DNA of 14,392 bases from an uncultured Streptococcus sp. (GCF_938036805.1 NZ_CALHWC010000133.1:1-14392); one strand, 5' to 3'. Shown: positions 1 through 7,276, counted from the stretch's first letter. Notes: generated by a model from the letters alone, not told the origin. Numbers and translations: made by a program.

Positions 1-64
1 GTAAATAAGACAGGACAATAAACTGCCCCGCTTCACTCTTTTCCATTAAGTCTGCTAGATACAT
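1..64 (-). CDS. Possible 5' end of an unidentified gene, cut by the window edge
   Basis: A minus-strand ATG at 64 opens a frame of 21 codons that runs off the left edge, reading MYLADLMEKSEAGQ and then FIVLSYL. A GAAAGGG ribosome binding site lies about 7 bases upstream, and a terminator (102-136) ends the previous transcript just before it, as expected at a gene boundary. Stops interrupt the other frames here. I do not recognise the protein from so few residues, and a chance open frame of this length remains possible. Confidence 0.4.
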   Translation of the reverse strand, partial: MYLADLMEKSEAGQFIVLSYL

Positions 65-101
65 CCGAGAACCCTTTCAGTTTGCTAATCTTAGCTTAAC
101 A

Positions 102-136
102 CAAAAAGAAAAAAAGACGAAGCAATCTGCTTCATC
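102..136 (-). terminator. Intrinsic terminator, minus strand
   Basis: Read on the minus strand, a 9-bp stem (GATGAAGCA pairing with TGCTTCGTC, one G-T wobble, 3-base loop) is followed by TTTTTTTCTTTTT. This is a textbook rho-independent terminator. It lies downstream of the hairpin at 157-215 and just before the putative gene start at 64, so it probably insulates that gene from the 255-767 transcript. Confidence 0.8.
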
Positions 137-156
137 TGCTACATCCATCTATGACT

Positions 157-215
157 AAACAAAAAGGAAAGCTGAACTAGCGGGATGATTTCCCCAGCCG
201 TCTCAGGCTTCCTTT
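157..215 (-). terminator. Intrinsic terminator after the acidic 170-aa gene
   Basis: On the minus strand AAAGGAAGCCTGA pairs with TCAGCTTTCCTTT (13 bp with one mismatch and one wobble). The loop contains a smaller GGGG/TCCC hairpin, and TTTTTGTTTAG follows. It begins about 40 bases after the stop codon of the 255-767 gene, so it probably ends that transcript. With the hairpin at 102-136 it makes a tandem terminator. Confidence 0.7.
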
Positions 216-254
216 GTATCATCAGGCTTGGTTCACCCTTTTAAGCATGATATT

Positions 255-767
255 TTACATATTCTTCGCAAAATCAAAACGGAAACCAACCTTTTGACCT
301 AATTGAGTCAGTTCAGTCAAAGTCTCCCTGCGGCAGACAAAGATGACATAGCTGTCACTGTCGATGTCCATTGCTCCGAGGCAGTAGCCTGCTTCCTCCC
401 ATTTTTCATCCAAAACCTTGCACCATGATGGAATGTCTCCATCTTCATCTAGCCACTCATCTTGCAGTGGGATACTCTTTTGCTCTGCCAATTCTTTCAT
501 GAAATAGGTGAAGTCTTCTAATATTGAATTCCAATCCAGTTCAATGGCGTCACCACTCTCAATTAACTCATCCACAATTCCTAGCCAAACGATGGTATCT
601 TCCGCTTCGTCATCTTCTATCTCACGATCGTCATACCTTTCAAGATTTTCATCAAAGTAGTCCCATGGTGAGGCAAGACAAGCTTCTATAGCAGAACGGA
701 CAGAGCTGTCCTCTGTAAGCAGTTCAACCATGCTCATAAAAATTTCTTTGTTCAGTTCATTTGTCAT
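255..767 (-). CDS. Acidic cytoplasmic protein, 170 aa, DUF6630-like
   Basis: The protein is very acidic (runs such as DDREIEDDEAED, residues 46-57), with no signal peptide, membrane segment or cysteine motif. The C-terminal third has an MDIDSDSYVIFV strand (133-144) that resembles the end of small DUF6630-type proteins of Firmicutes. That assignment is from memory and tentative, and no biochemical role can be given. I chose the ATG at 767 because AAAGGAG lies 6 bases before it; an in-frame ATG at 797 has no such site. It is the last gene of the leftward group starting at 2461, 134 bp after the 151-aa gene, and is followed by two terminators. Confidence 0.8.
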   Translation of the reverse strand: MTNELNKEIFMSMVELLTEDSSVRSAIEACLASPWDYFDENLERYDDREIEDDEAEDTIVWLGIVDELIESGDAIELDWNSILEDFTYFMKELAEQKSIPLQDEWLDEDGDIPSWCKVLDEKWEEAGYCLGAMDIDSDSYVIFVCRRETLTELTQLGQKVGFRFDFAKNM

Positions 768-832
768 AACTGACTCCTTTCTTGTCCATAAGGGCATATT
801 TTTAACTTTATTGAAAAGAATTTTATCTATAA

Positions 833-856
833 TCCCGACTAATCCTAGTCACGGGA
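833..856. terminator. Weak hairpin between the 151-aa and 170-aa genes
   Basis: TCCCGACTA (833-841) pairs with TAGTCACGGGA (846-856), with a 2-base bulge and a 4-base loop. On the minus strand an AT-rich stretch containing TTCTTTT follows about 20 bases later, not a clean T run. It could be a weak or partial terminator, or an mRNA-stabilising hairpin, after the 902-1357 gene. Confidence 0.3.
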
Positions 857-901
857 CTGATCATTTAGGCAATTATCGCTTATTCATTTAAGAATGTTTC
901 A

Positions 902-1357
902 TCAGCCAGCGCGTTCAGAACCTTCAATATCTTGGTAGTGGAGTTCTAACTCCGAAATCAATCTTTCGCCATATTCCAATAATTGAGCTTTAGCGAGAAC
1001 ATTTATATTCTTGCCAGAAAAAACAAGCTTTGCTTTCAAGTCAACTCGACAACTTCCAACAAGACTCCCTTGGATATAGGCTGTATAGTCATTTCTAGCA
1101 GATGCCCAGCCCATTAGTTGAAGGTCCATTTCAAAGCGAATAAACAATTCCCTACCATTCTGCTGCAAGTCTACAATAGTAAGACCTTCGCTATCATGAA
1201 TTTCGGATGAATCAACCATATCTAGCTTTTCTCTATTAAGATAGTTCAAATTCTCAGATAATGCTTTGAAGACGGACAATTCCTCTATTTTATGACCAAT
1301 AAATTCCAATAAAATAATTTCTAAATCTTTTATTTGTAAGTACTGCTCTTTAATCAT
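902..1357 (-). CDS. Unknown soluble protein, 151 aa
   Basis: I do not recognise this protein. It has no signal peptide, membrane span or metal motif. The N-terminal half looks helical and the C-terminal half alternates short strands (for example ELFIRFEMDLQL) with a final helix (residues about 122-143). Its ATG at 1357 overlaps the last 8 bases of the two-TM gene 1350-1541, with GAGG about 6 bases upstream, so the two are probably translationally coupled and may work together. It is well formed and carries its own start signals, so it is likely a real gene. Confidence 0.8.
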   Translation of the reverse strand: MIKEQYLQIKDLEIILLEFIGHKIEELSVFKALSENLNYLNREKLDMVDSSEIHDSEGLTIVDLQQNGRELFIRFEMDLQLMGWASARNDYTAYIQGSLVGSCRVDLKAKLVFSGKNINVLAKAQLLEYGERLISELELHYQDIEGSERAG

Positions 1358-1541
1358 TATGCCTCTTAGTCTTTGCTAATAAGATGATGACACCTAGTAA
1401 AGTAAGAATTCCACTTACAAAAACAGCTATTTCTAATTCTTTTAATCCTTCAATATAGGGTATGATATAAATACTTGATTCCACAAGTAGAAAACCGATA
1501 AGAACAAGGGCAATCGAAAAATATGTCTGTTTTTTATCCAT
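1350..1541 (-). CDS. Small two-TM membrane protein, 63 aa
   Basis: There are two hydrophobic helices at about residues 8-29 and 38-56, joined by a short acidic loop (EGLKELE), with a basic C-terminal tail (KTKRHND). The tail charge and the basic N-terminus (MDKK) suggest that both ends are cytoplasmic. A GGAAGGA site precedes the ATG. The gene starts 32 bp after the lipoprotein gene stop and overlaps the next gene by 8 bp, so it is the middle of a compact operon. No family is recognised; a small partner for the upstream lipoprotein is only an inference from position. Confidence 0.75.
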   Translation of the reverse strand: MDKKQTYFSIALVLIGFLLVESSIYIIPYIEGLKELEIAVFVSGILTLLGVIILLAKTKRHND

Positions 1542-1573
1542 TTTTATGTCCTTCCCTTAACTAGCTCGAAATT

Positions 1574-2461
1574 CTATTTCCCCTCTACCCACTTATCATT
1601 ATCCATGATAAAGGGCTTGGCCAGTCCTTCCCCTGTGTAGTCTTTATATTTTGTCTGCAAGTATTTGTAGACATCTTCCTTGGTCGCAAACTTGATGGCC
1701 TGATATGGCTCTTCAAAGGTCAGCTTTTCGACAAACAGATAGCCATCTTTATCTGGAACCAAGACGCCGACATGCCCTACAAAGAGAGAATCACCGTCAA
1801 GATTGTCGTGGACGATGACAGAAAGCATCCGAGCCTTTTCGTTAAACTTGAACTGCTTGAAGTATTCCTCCATCTTCTTAGCATGGACTTTTACATCTTG
1901 AGTCGCTTCAGTCTTGACTCTTGAAAACAGGATATTAAATTCTTCCTTATCCTTGGCATCAAAGAGCTTGCCCTTGTCAATCGAGTCATTATCTATGAAC
2001 AAGAGTTCGTCATCTTTTTCTATTTGAGGGATGTCGATGCTATTTTTCAGCAAGGTATAAGTATTAATCCGGCAATTTGTCCCGATAAAATCGCCCTTCT
2101 TTGCCTGCCAGAGAGGATTGATTTTTTCTACATCATATTCGGTTTTGGTAAATTTAGTGAAATCGCCCGTTAATCCAGTAGAGCCAACAAGTCCATTGTA
2201 GTCATTGACTAGATTGACAAAGTTATCTACACTATCTTTATCCAAGTCGGCAGCTAATAGACTCTTAACTTCTTCGACACTCTTTTGACTATTTAGATTT
2301 GAATAAGTCGCCTTCCATGGGTATTTTTCCGAGCTAGTCTGACCAACTGTTGGATTCTCTTGACTGCCGTTTGATTGCTTTTCTGCCTTCCCACATGCAG
2401 CTAAGCCAAGAATTGCCAAAGTGCAGGCACTCATCAACATAATCTTTTTTACTTTTTTCAT
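1574..2461 (-). CDS. DUF4300-like lipoprotein, 295 aa
   Basis: The N-terminus is a lipoprotein signal: basic MKKVKK, a hydrophobic core, then lipobox LAAC with the acylated cysteine at residue 23. A short Ser/Gln-rich linker follows. The mature domain begins near YPWKATYSNLN and contains FIGTNCRINTYTLLKN, which matches my memory of streptococcal DUF4300 lipoproteins. Function is unknown; it should sit on the outer face of the membrane. I chose the ATG at 2461 (AAAAGGA upstream, typical signal peptide start); longer starts at 2494 (ATG) or 2500 (TTG) are possible. It is the first gene of the leftward group down to 255 and is served by the promoter at 2516-2524. Confidence 0.8.
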   Translation of the reverse strand: MKKVKKIMLMSACTLAILGLAACGKAEKQSNGSQENPTVGQTSSEKYPWKATYSNLNSQKSVEEVKSLLAADLDKDSVDNFVNLVNDYNGLVGSTGLTGDFTKFTKTEYDVEKINPLWQAKKGDFIGTNCRINTYTLLKNSIDIPQIEKDDELLFIDNDSIDKGKLFDAKDKEEFNILFSRVKTEATQDVKVHAKKMEEYFKQFKFNEKARMLSVIVHDNLDGDSLFVGHVGVLVPDKDGYLFVEKLTFEEPYQAIKFATKEDVYKYLQTKYKDYTGEGLAKPFIMDNDKWVEGK

Positions 2462-2515
2462 TCTTTCGTCCTTTTTACATTTTCCTATATTCATCTTCAA
2501 ATAATTCCTCTTGTT

Positions 2516-2524
2516 ATTATATCA
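2516..2524 (-). promoter_or_regulatory. Extended -10 promoter for the lipoprotein operon
   Basis: On the minus strand TGATATAAT is a perfect -10 hexamer with the TGn extension. No good -35 lies 16-18 bases further up (the best is TTTCTG). Extended -10 promoters of this kind are common in streptococci. Transcription would start near 2509, about 50 bases before the lipoprotein ATG. Confidence 0.6.
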
Positions 2525-2589
2525 AGAAATACTGAAAAACAGAAAGGAAAAATATATCTTGGATAGAAACTTCCTTAAGCCATAATAAA

Positions 2590-2616
2590 TGACTGCAGTT
2601 GATAAAAGTGCAGTCA
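2590..2616. terminator. Inverted repeat after the 103-aa gene, possible terminator
   Basis: TGACTGCA (2590-2597) and TGCAGTCA (2609-2616) form a perfect 8-bp stem with an 11-base loop. On the minus strand ATTTATTATGG follows, a poor T tract, so it is at best a weak terminator for the gene ending at 2689. The perfect palindromic arms could instead be a protein-binding site upstream of the 2516-2524 promoter. Confidence 0.4.
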
Positions 2617-2688
2617 CTTTGATTTATGAATAGATGAATAATCTAGAATAGCCAACTTAAAGAAGGGACTCGCTCTAAACTGGTAAGT

Positions 2689-3000
2689 CTACTTAATCTT
2701 GTGCTTGTTCATCTTTTCTTCGAAGATAGCTGTCATGATGGCGCGCAATTCCTCACGCTCCTTTTCAGGAAGTTCCCCTGCTTGCTTAGCCACAGCATAG
2801 AGTTCTGGGTATTGCTTGGCAACTCGCTCAACCGTCTTGGTCGTAGCATGCCCTCTAACAAGGAAGGGAATTCGCTTAAGCCATTCTTGTGGCACCAGAG
2901 CCAAAATCTTTTTTGCCGCTTCCTTATCACTAATAACAGCTGTACTAAGCCCCTCTTTGATCTGCTCCTGCTCTTTTTCAGTAGAATCTTTTAATTCCAT
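2689..3000 (-). CDS. Unknown small helical protein, 103 aa
   Basis: This is a charged, all-helical looking protein with no signal peptide or membrane segment. The N-terminal 20 residues are rich in Glu/Lys/Gln. The middle (about 36-62) reads VPQEWLKRIPFLVRG and the C-terminal helix is PEKEREELRAIMTAIFEEKM. AGAGGAG lies 6 bases before the ATG. It stands alone between the glycosidase gene and the inverted repeat at 2590-2616. I do not recognise the family. The plus-strand frame over the same DNA lacks a start signal, so I take the minus-strand frame as the gene. Confidence 0.7.
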   Translation of the reverse strand: MELKDSTEKEQEQIKEGLSTAVISDKEAAKKILALVPQEWLKRIPFLVRGHATTKTVERVAKQYPELYAVAKQAGELPEKEREELRAIMTAIFEEKMNKHKIK

Positions 3001-3067
3001 TCTGAACTCCTCTTTTCTAATAAGTTACTTGCTCTTCTTAAATAGACTGCTCTTAGATTGGGTTTTT

Positions 3068-3108
3068 GAAATTTGAGTAACCCTGACAAAATACTTAAGT
3101 CAAATTTC
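3068..3108. repeat. Long-loop inverted repeat downstream of the glycosidase gene
   Basis: GAAATTTGA (3068-3076) and TCAAATTTC (3100-3108) are perfect 9-bp arms separated by 23 bases, and the inner bases can extend the pairing (TTGAGTAA against TTAAGTCAA). It lies just after the stop of the 3115-4881 gene and before the 103-aa gene. No T tract follows on either strand. It could be a processing or stabilising structure, or an operator for the next gene. Confidence 0.35.
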
Positions 3109-3114
3109 CAAAAA

Positions 3115-4881
3115 TTAATTTTCTTCAGTTTGCAAATCTTCCACAAAAATCGCAAAGCCTTTTGGTAAGATATGAAGCTGCCCGTCCGATATTTGGCAAT
3201 GACTTGCTAAAGTTACAGAATCACTCTCTACAAGATAATTTTCTACTGATTGGTTAAAAATTGCTCGGACCTTTTGACCATCATAATCCCATTCCAGAGA
3301 CAGCACATCAGGCTTGATCTCTTCTAGACTGTGTTTCCCATGCTGGATAATGTCTGAAACACTCTTACGAAGCCGAATCAATTTCTTCATGAAATCGAGC
3401 ATGTCATTGTCACTGGAAACACGTTCCCAAGGCATAACACGACGACAATCTGGATCTGGCCCGCCGTCTAACTCTAGCTCGGTTCCATAGTAGAAACACG
3501 GTGTTCCCCTTTGTAAAAAGAGGCAGGCTAAGGCAGACTTAACAAGCTGTGTATCACCTTTGGCAGTAGCTAGAATGCGCTCCGTATCGTGCGAATCCAG
3601 AAGATTGAACATCACTTCCGAAATCTGCTTTCTATAATACATAGACTGACCATTAATCTCATCAATGAATTGGCTGGTCTTCTTAACCCCACGCAAGAAA
3701 TAATCCTTGATACTATCAGAGAGAGGATAGTTCATGACTGCATGGAACTCATCGCCATTTAGCCAAGGCTGGGAAGTGTGCCAGACTTCCCCAAGAATAT
3801 AAAGATCAGGTTTTTTAGCCAAGACAGCCTTACTGAAATCTCTCCAAAATTGGTGATCGACTTCATTAGCCACATCCAAGCGCCAAGCATCGATATCAAA
3901 CTCTTCAATCCAGTAGGTCGCAACGCTCAACAAATAGTCTCTCACTTGAGAATTTGCCGTATTGAGCTTAGGCATATAACTGGCAAAGGCAAAGGTATGA
4001 TAAGGGAGCTTTCTTGGATTTTCCAGCTTATCCTTGGTTACTGGGAACTCTTGAACATGGAACCAGTCTTTGTAAACGGAATCTTCACCATATTTGAGAA
4101 CATCCTGCCACTGTAGAGATTGGTCCCCGATATGGTTGAAAACAGCGTCCAGCATGATCTTCATACCTCTCTGATGGGCTTGGTCCACCAGTTGACGGAA
4201 GGTCTCCTTGCCTCCAAAATGACGGTCAATTTCGAAATAATCCGTCGTATTGTACTTGTGATTGCTCGGGGATTCAAAGATTGGACAGAGATAAAGGCCT
4301 GTAATGCCCAAGTCTTGCAAGTAATCCAGATGGTCAATAATTCCCTGTAAATCACCACCAAAGAAATCCTCACTTTTAGGCGTGATTGACGAATTCCAAG
4401 CTAGCGCACCTTCAGGTGAAATCTCAGGGTTTCCATTGGAAAAGCGTTCTGGGAAAATTTGGTACCAAACCGTATCTGCTACCCAGTCAGGTACATGGCA
4501 AGCATCAATCTCATGAATATACGGAAGTTTAAAGCCATTCCCTTCGTAATGAAGGTTTTCTAGCGTGTTTTCAACACAACCCTTATCGCCATACAAGATA
4601 GTCTGGCCTTGCTTATCCTTAATCTCAAAGAGATACTGAAGTCGCGCATAGCCGACTGAAACCTCCACCTGCCAATAATCAAACAAAGCATCGGAGGTGA
4701 CTTTGACCATTTCCTTGCTGTCCTCATAATGATCCTCCATAAAGATAAAAGGATCTCCATAGTGCAAAGCTATACCTTCGATATCTCCCCTTTTCGTTCG
4801 AATGCGAATGTGCATTGTCTTATCTTTGTAAAGATAAGCATACTCCGACTCTGGCCTGTGATAAATAGCTGACAATTCCAT
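3115..4881 (-). CDS. GH13 alpha-glycosidase (neopullulanase / cyclomaltodextrinase type)
   Basis: At 588 aa this is full length for the intracellular GH13_20 group, which hydrolyses alpha-1,4 (and some alpha-1,6) links in maltodextrins, cyclodextrins or pullulan. Residues 1-120 form the N-terminal beta domain typical of the group, and the TIM barrel starts near WYQIFPERF (139-147). All four GH13 signature regions are intact: DAVFNH (245-250), DAWRLDVANEV with Arg334 and nucleophile Asp336, ILGEVW with acid/base Glu365, and LLDSHD with Asp432. There is no signal peptide, so it acts on imported maltodextrins. GGAG lies 8 bases before the ATG. It has its own promoter and a CcpA/MalR-like operator and is probably monocistronic. 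The exact substrate cannot be read from sequence. Confidence 0.93.
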   Translation of the reverse strand: MELSAIYHRPESEYAYLYKDKTMHIRIRTKRGDIEGIALHYGDPFIFMEDHYEDSKEMVKVTSDALFDYWQVEVSVGYARLQYLFEIKDKQGQTILYGDKGCVENTLENLHYEGNGFKLPYIHEIDACHVPDWVADTVWYQIFPERFSNGNPEISPEGALAWNSSITPKSEDFFGGDLQGIIDHLDYLQDLGITGLYLCPIFESPSNHKYNTTDYFEIDRHFGGKETFRQLVDQAHQRGMKIMLDAVFNHIGDQSLQWQDVLKYGEDSVYKDWFHVQEFPVTKDKLENPRKLPYHTFAFASYMPKLNTANSQVRDYLLSVATYWIEEFDIDAWRLDVANEVDHQFWRDFSKAVLAKKPDLYILGEVWHTSQPWLNGDEFHAVMNYPLSDSIKDYFLRGVKKTSQFIDEINGQSMYYRKQISEVMFNLLDSHDTERILATAKGDTQLVKSALACLFLQRGTPCFYYGTELELDGGPDPDCRRVMPWERVSSDNDMLDFMKKLIRLRKSVSDIIQHGKHSLEEIKPDVLSLEWDYDGQKVRAIFNQSVENYLVESDSVTLASHCQISDGQLHILPKGFAIFVEDLQTEEN

Positions 4882-4925
4882 ATTTTCTCTCCTAGATTTC
4901 TTCTTATAAACTCATCGCAACTTTA

Positions 4926-4939
4926 TGCAAACGATTTCA
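4926..4939. promoter_or_regulatory. cre-like / LacI-family operator for the glycosidase gene
   Basis: TGCAAACGATTTCA matches the CcpA cre consensus TGWAANCGNTNWCA at all but one position. It sits 12 bases downstream of the -10 box, over the start of transcription, where a bound repressor would block initiation. CcpA (carbon catabolite repression) or the maltose regulator MalR could use it; the two have similar sites in streptococci and cannot be told apart here. Confidence 0.7.
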
Positions 4940-4951
4940 AAACCTAGTCCT

Positions 4952-4980
4952 AGTATATCACTTTAAAAAAATGAATGCAA
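4952..4980 (-). promoter_or_regulatory. Sigma-A promoter of the glycosidase gene
   Basis: On the minus strand TTGCAT (4975-4980) and TATACT (4952-4957) are separated by exactly 17 bases. Each hexamer is one or two bases from the consensus. The start point would fall at about 4945, giving a leader of about 65 bases before the ATG at 4881. Confidence 0.75.
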
Positions 4981-4997
4981 GGTGTTGTTTGGGTACA

Positions 4998-5030
4998 TAG
5001 TAAAAAGCCTTGTTCTCAAGGCTTTTACTA
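4998..5030. terminator. Strong bidirectional terminator
   Basis: TAGTAAAAAGCCTTG and CAAGGCTTTTACTA pair over 14 bp with one bulged A and a TTCT loop. The A/T outer stem gives a U tract in both directions. It lies about 90 bases after the stop of the MORN/SEC-C gene at 5119 and just before the glycosidase promoter, so it mainly ends leftward transcription from the accessory region. Confidence 0.85.
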
Positions 5031-5118
5031 TTCTAAAGTCTTAAAAGATTTAGAAAAAATACTCATTAAATACATGGTGAAACTTGACATCAGAGACACC
5101 TTCTATAGAACTACTTTT

Positions 5119-6579
5119 TTATAATCGTCTTTCATGACAATTCTTATACATTTTCCCAGATCCACATGGACATACTTCACTCCTATTACGAAATCCTAAT
5201 TCTCTGCTTTCTAAAAGTTTATCTTGAGAATAGATCTGTGAATAACACTTTCCATCACCTTTAATTAAAATGCCTGTCCCCTGGCGCTTGTTATTCTGAT
5301 AAAATCCTTCATATATTTCTCCATCTAAAGAGATAAATTTCCCTTTACCATTATACTGATTATCAGTAAAATCACCCTCATAAATATTTCCACTCGCAAA
5401 AGTAAACTTGCCTTTTCCTGTCATTTTACCATCTAACCAATCGCCTTCATAGTTACCTACGTCTGGCCAAGTAAATTTACCTTTGCCTGTGCGTTTATCT
5501 TGTAACCAGTCGCCTTCATAAACTCTTCCATCAGACCATATTTGTTTCCCCTTACCCTCACTATTGCCATTAACAAAGTCGCCTTCATAAACACTCCCAT
5601 CAGGCCAAATATATTTTCCTTTACCATTTGCTTCATCTGATAACCAGTCACCCTCATAAACCGTGCCTTTCTTAGTAGTCTCTCTCCCCCTTCCTTCTCT
5701 ATTACCATTAACAAAATCGCCTTCATAAACTCTTCCATCAGGCCAAATCATTTTGCCTTTACCGTTAGGACATATATTCAAAAGTTGCCCTTCATAAATT
5801 TTACCGCTTGAGAAAATTAGCTTCCCTTTTCCTGTCTTTTGTCCTTTTTGGAATTTTCCCTCGTAGACTGCTCCATTCGGATAAGTCATTTTTCCCTTCC
5901 CATTAAGATAGCCCTCTAGGAACTCACCTTCGTAAATTATACCGATTGCGGAAGTCATTTTCCCTTTTCCAGTTTTATCTTCCTTAAGAAACACTCCTTC
6001 GTAAAGCTTCCCATTTGAGATTAATTCCCCTTTTACAATTTCTTCTTCCTTGTCTCTTCTTGCATCAGACTTGATATTATGTGAAACCTTTTTACTATTT
6101 TGCTGAGTATTCGTAATAATATTCTTATGAGTATCGTTAGCTGAGGTTTTAGAGGTTTCTTGTTCCTGCACTGCCACACTTTGATTAATAGAATATGCAA
6201 AGACATCAAAGATAAAATTACAAAATTCTATAGTAAAACCATTAGATGATAAAGCAGACAAAAATTGTTTACGAGAAACTTCGTTCAAAGTACCTCGCTG
6301 CACAATACCGTGAAAATATTCACCTGCTCCAACAGCAAGTGCATTCTTTATTTTTATCCGACCTTTTTCATCTTTCGGGGCAAGATCAGAAAGAATAGCA
6401 TTGATTACACCACTATTTTGAAATACTTCAACTCCTCTATTTTGGACAATCCATCGTAGCACCTCCTCAATAGAATTACTTTTAGGAAAATCATGTTTTT
6501 CACAAGAAGAACAGTACTTCCCTTTCTCAGCACCATTACTTTCTATTCCTAAGTCGTTACCACATTTACTACATTTCAT
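5119..6579 (-). CDS. Zinc ribbon - helical domain - MORN repeats - SEC-C protein, 486 aa
   Basis: Four parts are visible. Residues 3-26 are a zinc ribbon (CSKC...CSSC). Residues 36-131 are an all-helical domain (VLRWIVQNRGVEVF, AILSDLAP, ALAVGAGEYF). It resembles the roughly 100-aa helical domain that often accompanies kinase, TPR or other modules in bacterial conflict proteins; this is from memory. After a polar linker (135-190), residues about 190-430 hold 11 MORN units, each with a YEG core followed by GKGK. The C-terminal C470-P-C472-GSGK...C481-H482 is a SEC-C zinc motif. MORN repeats in bacteria are scaffold or membrane-contact repeats, and SEC-C binds zinc and often protein partners. 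There is no signal peptide. GGAGG precedes the ATG by 9 bases. Its first 155 codons are duplicated upstream (6628-7125). Confidence 0.88.
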   Translation of the reverse strand: MKCSKCGNDLGIESNGAEKGKYCSSCEKHDFPKSNSIEEVLRWIVQNRGVEVFQNSGVINAILSDLAPKDEKGRIKIKNALAVGAGEYFHGIVQRGTLNEVSRKQFLSALSSNGFTIEFCNFIFDVFAYSINQSVAVQEQETSKTSANDTHKNIITNTQQNSKKVSHNIKSDARRDKEEEIVKGELISNGKLYEGVFLKEDKTGKGKMTSAIGIIYEGEFLEGYLNGKGKMTYPNGAVYEGKFQKGQKTGKGKLIFSSGKIYEGQLLNICPNGKGKMIWPDGRVYEGDFVNGNREGRGRETTKKGTVYEGDWLSDEANGKGKYIWPDGSVYEGDFVNGNSEGKGKQIWSDGRVYEGDWLQDKRTGKGKFTWPDVGNYEGDWLDGKMTGKGKFTFASGNIYEGDFTDNQYNGKGKFISLDGEIYEGFYQNNKRQGTGILIKGDGKCYSQIYSQDKLLESRELGFRNRSEVCPCGSGKMYKNCHERRL

Positions 6580-6604
6580 CTATAATTCCTCCTACAAAAA
6601 TGTT
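6115..6604. repeat. Direct repeat, copy A (N-terminal cassette of the MORN gene)
   Basis: This stretch recurs at 6661-7151, offset by 546 bases. It covers the ribosome binding site and codons 1-155. Positions 6156-6489 show no mismatch to the other copy. The flanks are clearly diverged: about 7 changes in 6115-6155 and about 7 in 6490-6579. The pattern points to gene conversion or a recent partial duplication with later exchange. Confidence 0.9.
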
Positions 6605-6627
6605 TACTTGAATGCATTATTCAAGAA

Positions 6628-7125
6628 CTAACAATTATTTATAATCATTCGAAGTAACCAAATAATGTTCTTATAATAATCATTAGCTGAGATTTTAGAG
6701 ATTTCTTGTTCCTGCACTGCCACACTTTGATTAATAGAATATGCAAAGACATCAAAGATAAAATTACAAAATTCTATAGTAAAACCATTAGATGATAAAG
6801 CAGACAAAAATTGTTTACGAGAAACTTCGTTCAAAGTACCTCGCTGCACAATACCGTGAAAATATTCACCTGCTCCAACAGCAAGTGCATTCTTTATTTT
6901 TATCCGACCTTTTTCATCTTTCGGGGCAAGATCAGAAAGAATAGCATTGATTACACCACTATTTTGAAATACTTCAACTCCTCTATTTTGGACAATCCAT
7001 CGTAGCACCTCCTCAATAGAATTACTTTTAGGAAAGTCATGTTTTTCACAAGAAGAACAGTACTTCCCTTTTTCAACACTATCACTTTCTATTCTTAAAT
7101 CGTTACCACACTTACTACATTTCAT
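6628..7125 (-). CDS. Truncated paralog: zinc ribbon - helical domain only, 165 aa
   Basis: This is a copy of the N-terminus of the 5119-6579 protein: zinc ribbon (residues 3-26) and helical domain (about 36-131). Residues 18-141 are identical in the two. The differences are Gly11Arg, Asn15Asp, Gly16Ser and Ala17Val near the ribbon, then Thr142Ile and Thr145Ile. After NII at 155 the frame continues only 10 codons (WLLRMIINNC) and stops, with no MORN or SEC-C part. GGGAGGAA precedes the ATG by about 9 bases, so it can be translated as a free adaptor-like protein. It may equally be a leftover of a duplication. It ends 48 bp before the full-length copy. Confidence 0.75.
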   Translation of the reverse strand: MKCSKCGNDLRIESDSVEKGKYCSSCEKHDFPKSNSIEEVLRWIVQNRGVEVFQNSGVINAILSDLAPKDEKGRIKIKNALAVGAGEYFHGIVQRGTLNEVSRKQFLSALSSNGFTIEFCNFIFDVFAYSINQSVAVQEQEISKISANDYYKNIIWLLRMIINNC

Positions 7126-7151
7126 CTATAAATTCCTCCCACAAAAAATGT
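6661..7151. repeat. Direct repeat, copy B (N-terminal cassette of the truncated paralog)
   Basis: This is the partner of 6115-6604. The exact core is 6702-7035. Similarity begins just past the point where the truncated gene loses the MORN reading frame and ends a few bases upstream of the ribosome binding site. Confidence 0.9.
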
Positions 7152-7276
7152 ATGCTTTTAGCAAGTGCATACTGTACATCAAGAATATTATCTCAGGAAT
7201 AAAAATATTTTGAATCTTCAAACACATTTATATCTTTAAACAGCTTCATATGATTATTGTTTAACAACTTTTTCTT

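Noticed and set aside
2701..3076. Plus-strand open frames over the 103-aa gene
   Set aside because: They lack ribosome binding sites and have translations typical of antisense frames. The minus-strand frame has a clean AGAGGAG site and a normal composition.
5457..5738. Alternative minus-strand frame inside the MORN repeats
   Set aside because: It is a frame-shifted shadow of the repeats, kept open by their regular codons, and lacks a ribosome binding site.
5200..6000. Regular repeats considered as a CRISPR array
   Set aside because: The periodicity of about 69 bases comes from MORN protein repeats in a continuous reading frame. The repeats are not identical and there are no unique spacers.
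6265..7005. Identical 64-aa plus-strand frames in both repeat copies
   Set aside because: The identity simply reflects the 334-bp conserved core of the minus-strand genes. No start signals are seen.
7150..7172. GTATGC/GCATAC inverted repeat upstream of the truncated zinc-ribbon gene
   Set aside because: The arms are only 6 bp with an 11-base loop and no T tract or consensus operator. Chance is likely in AT-rich DNA.
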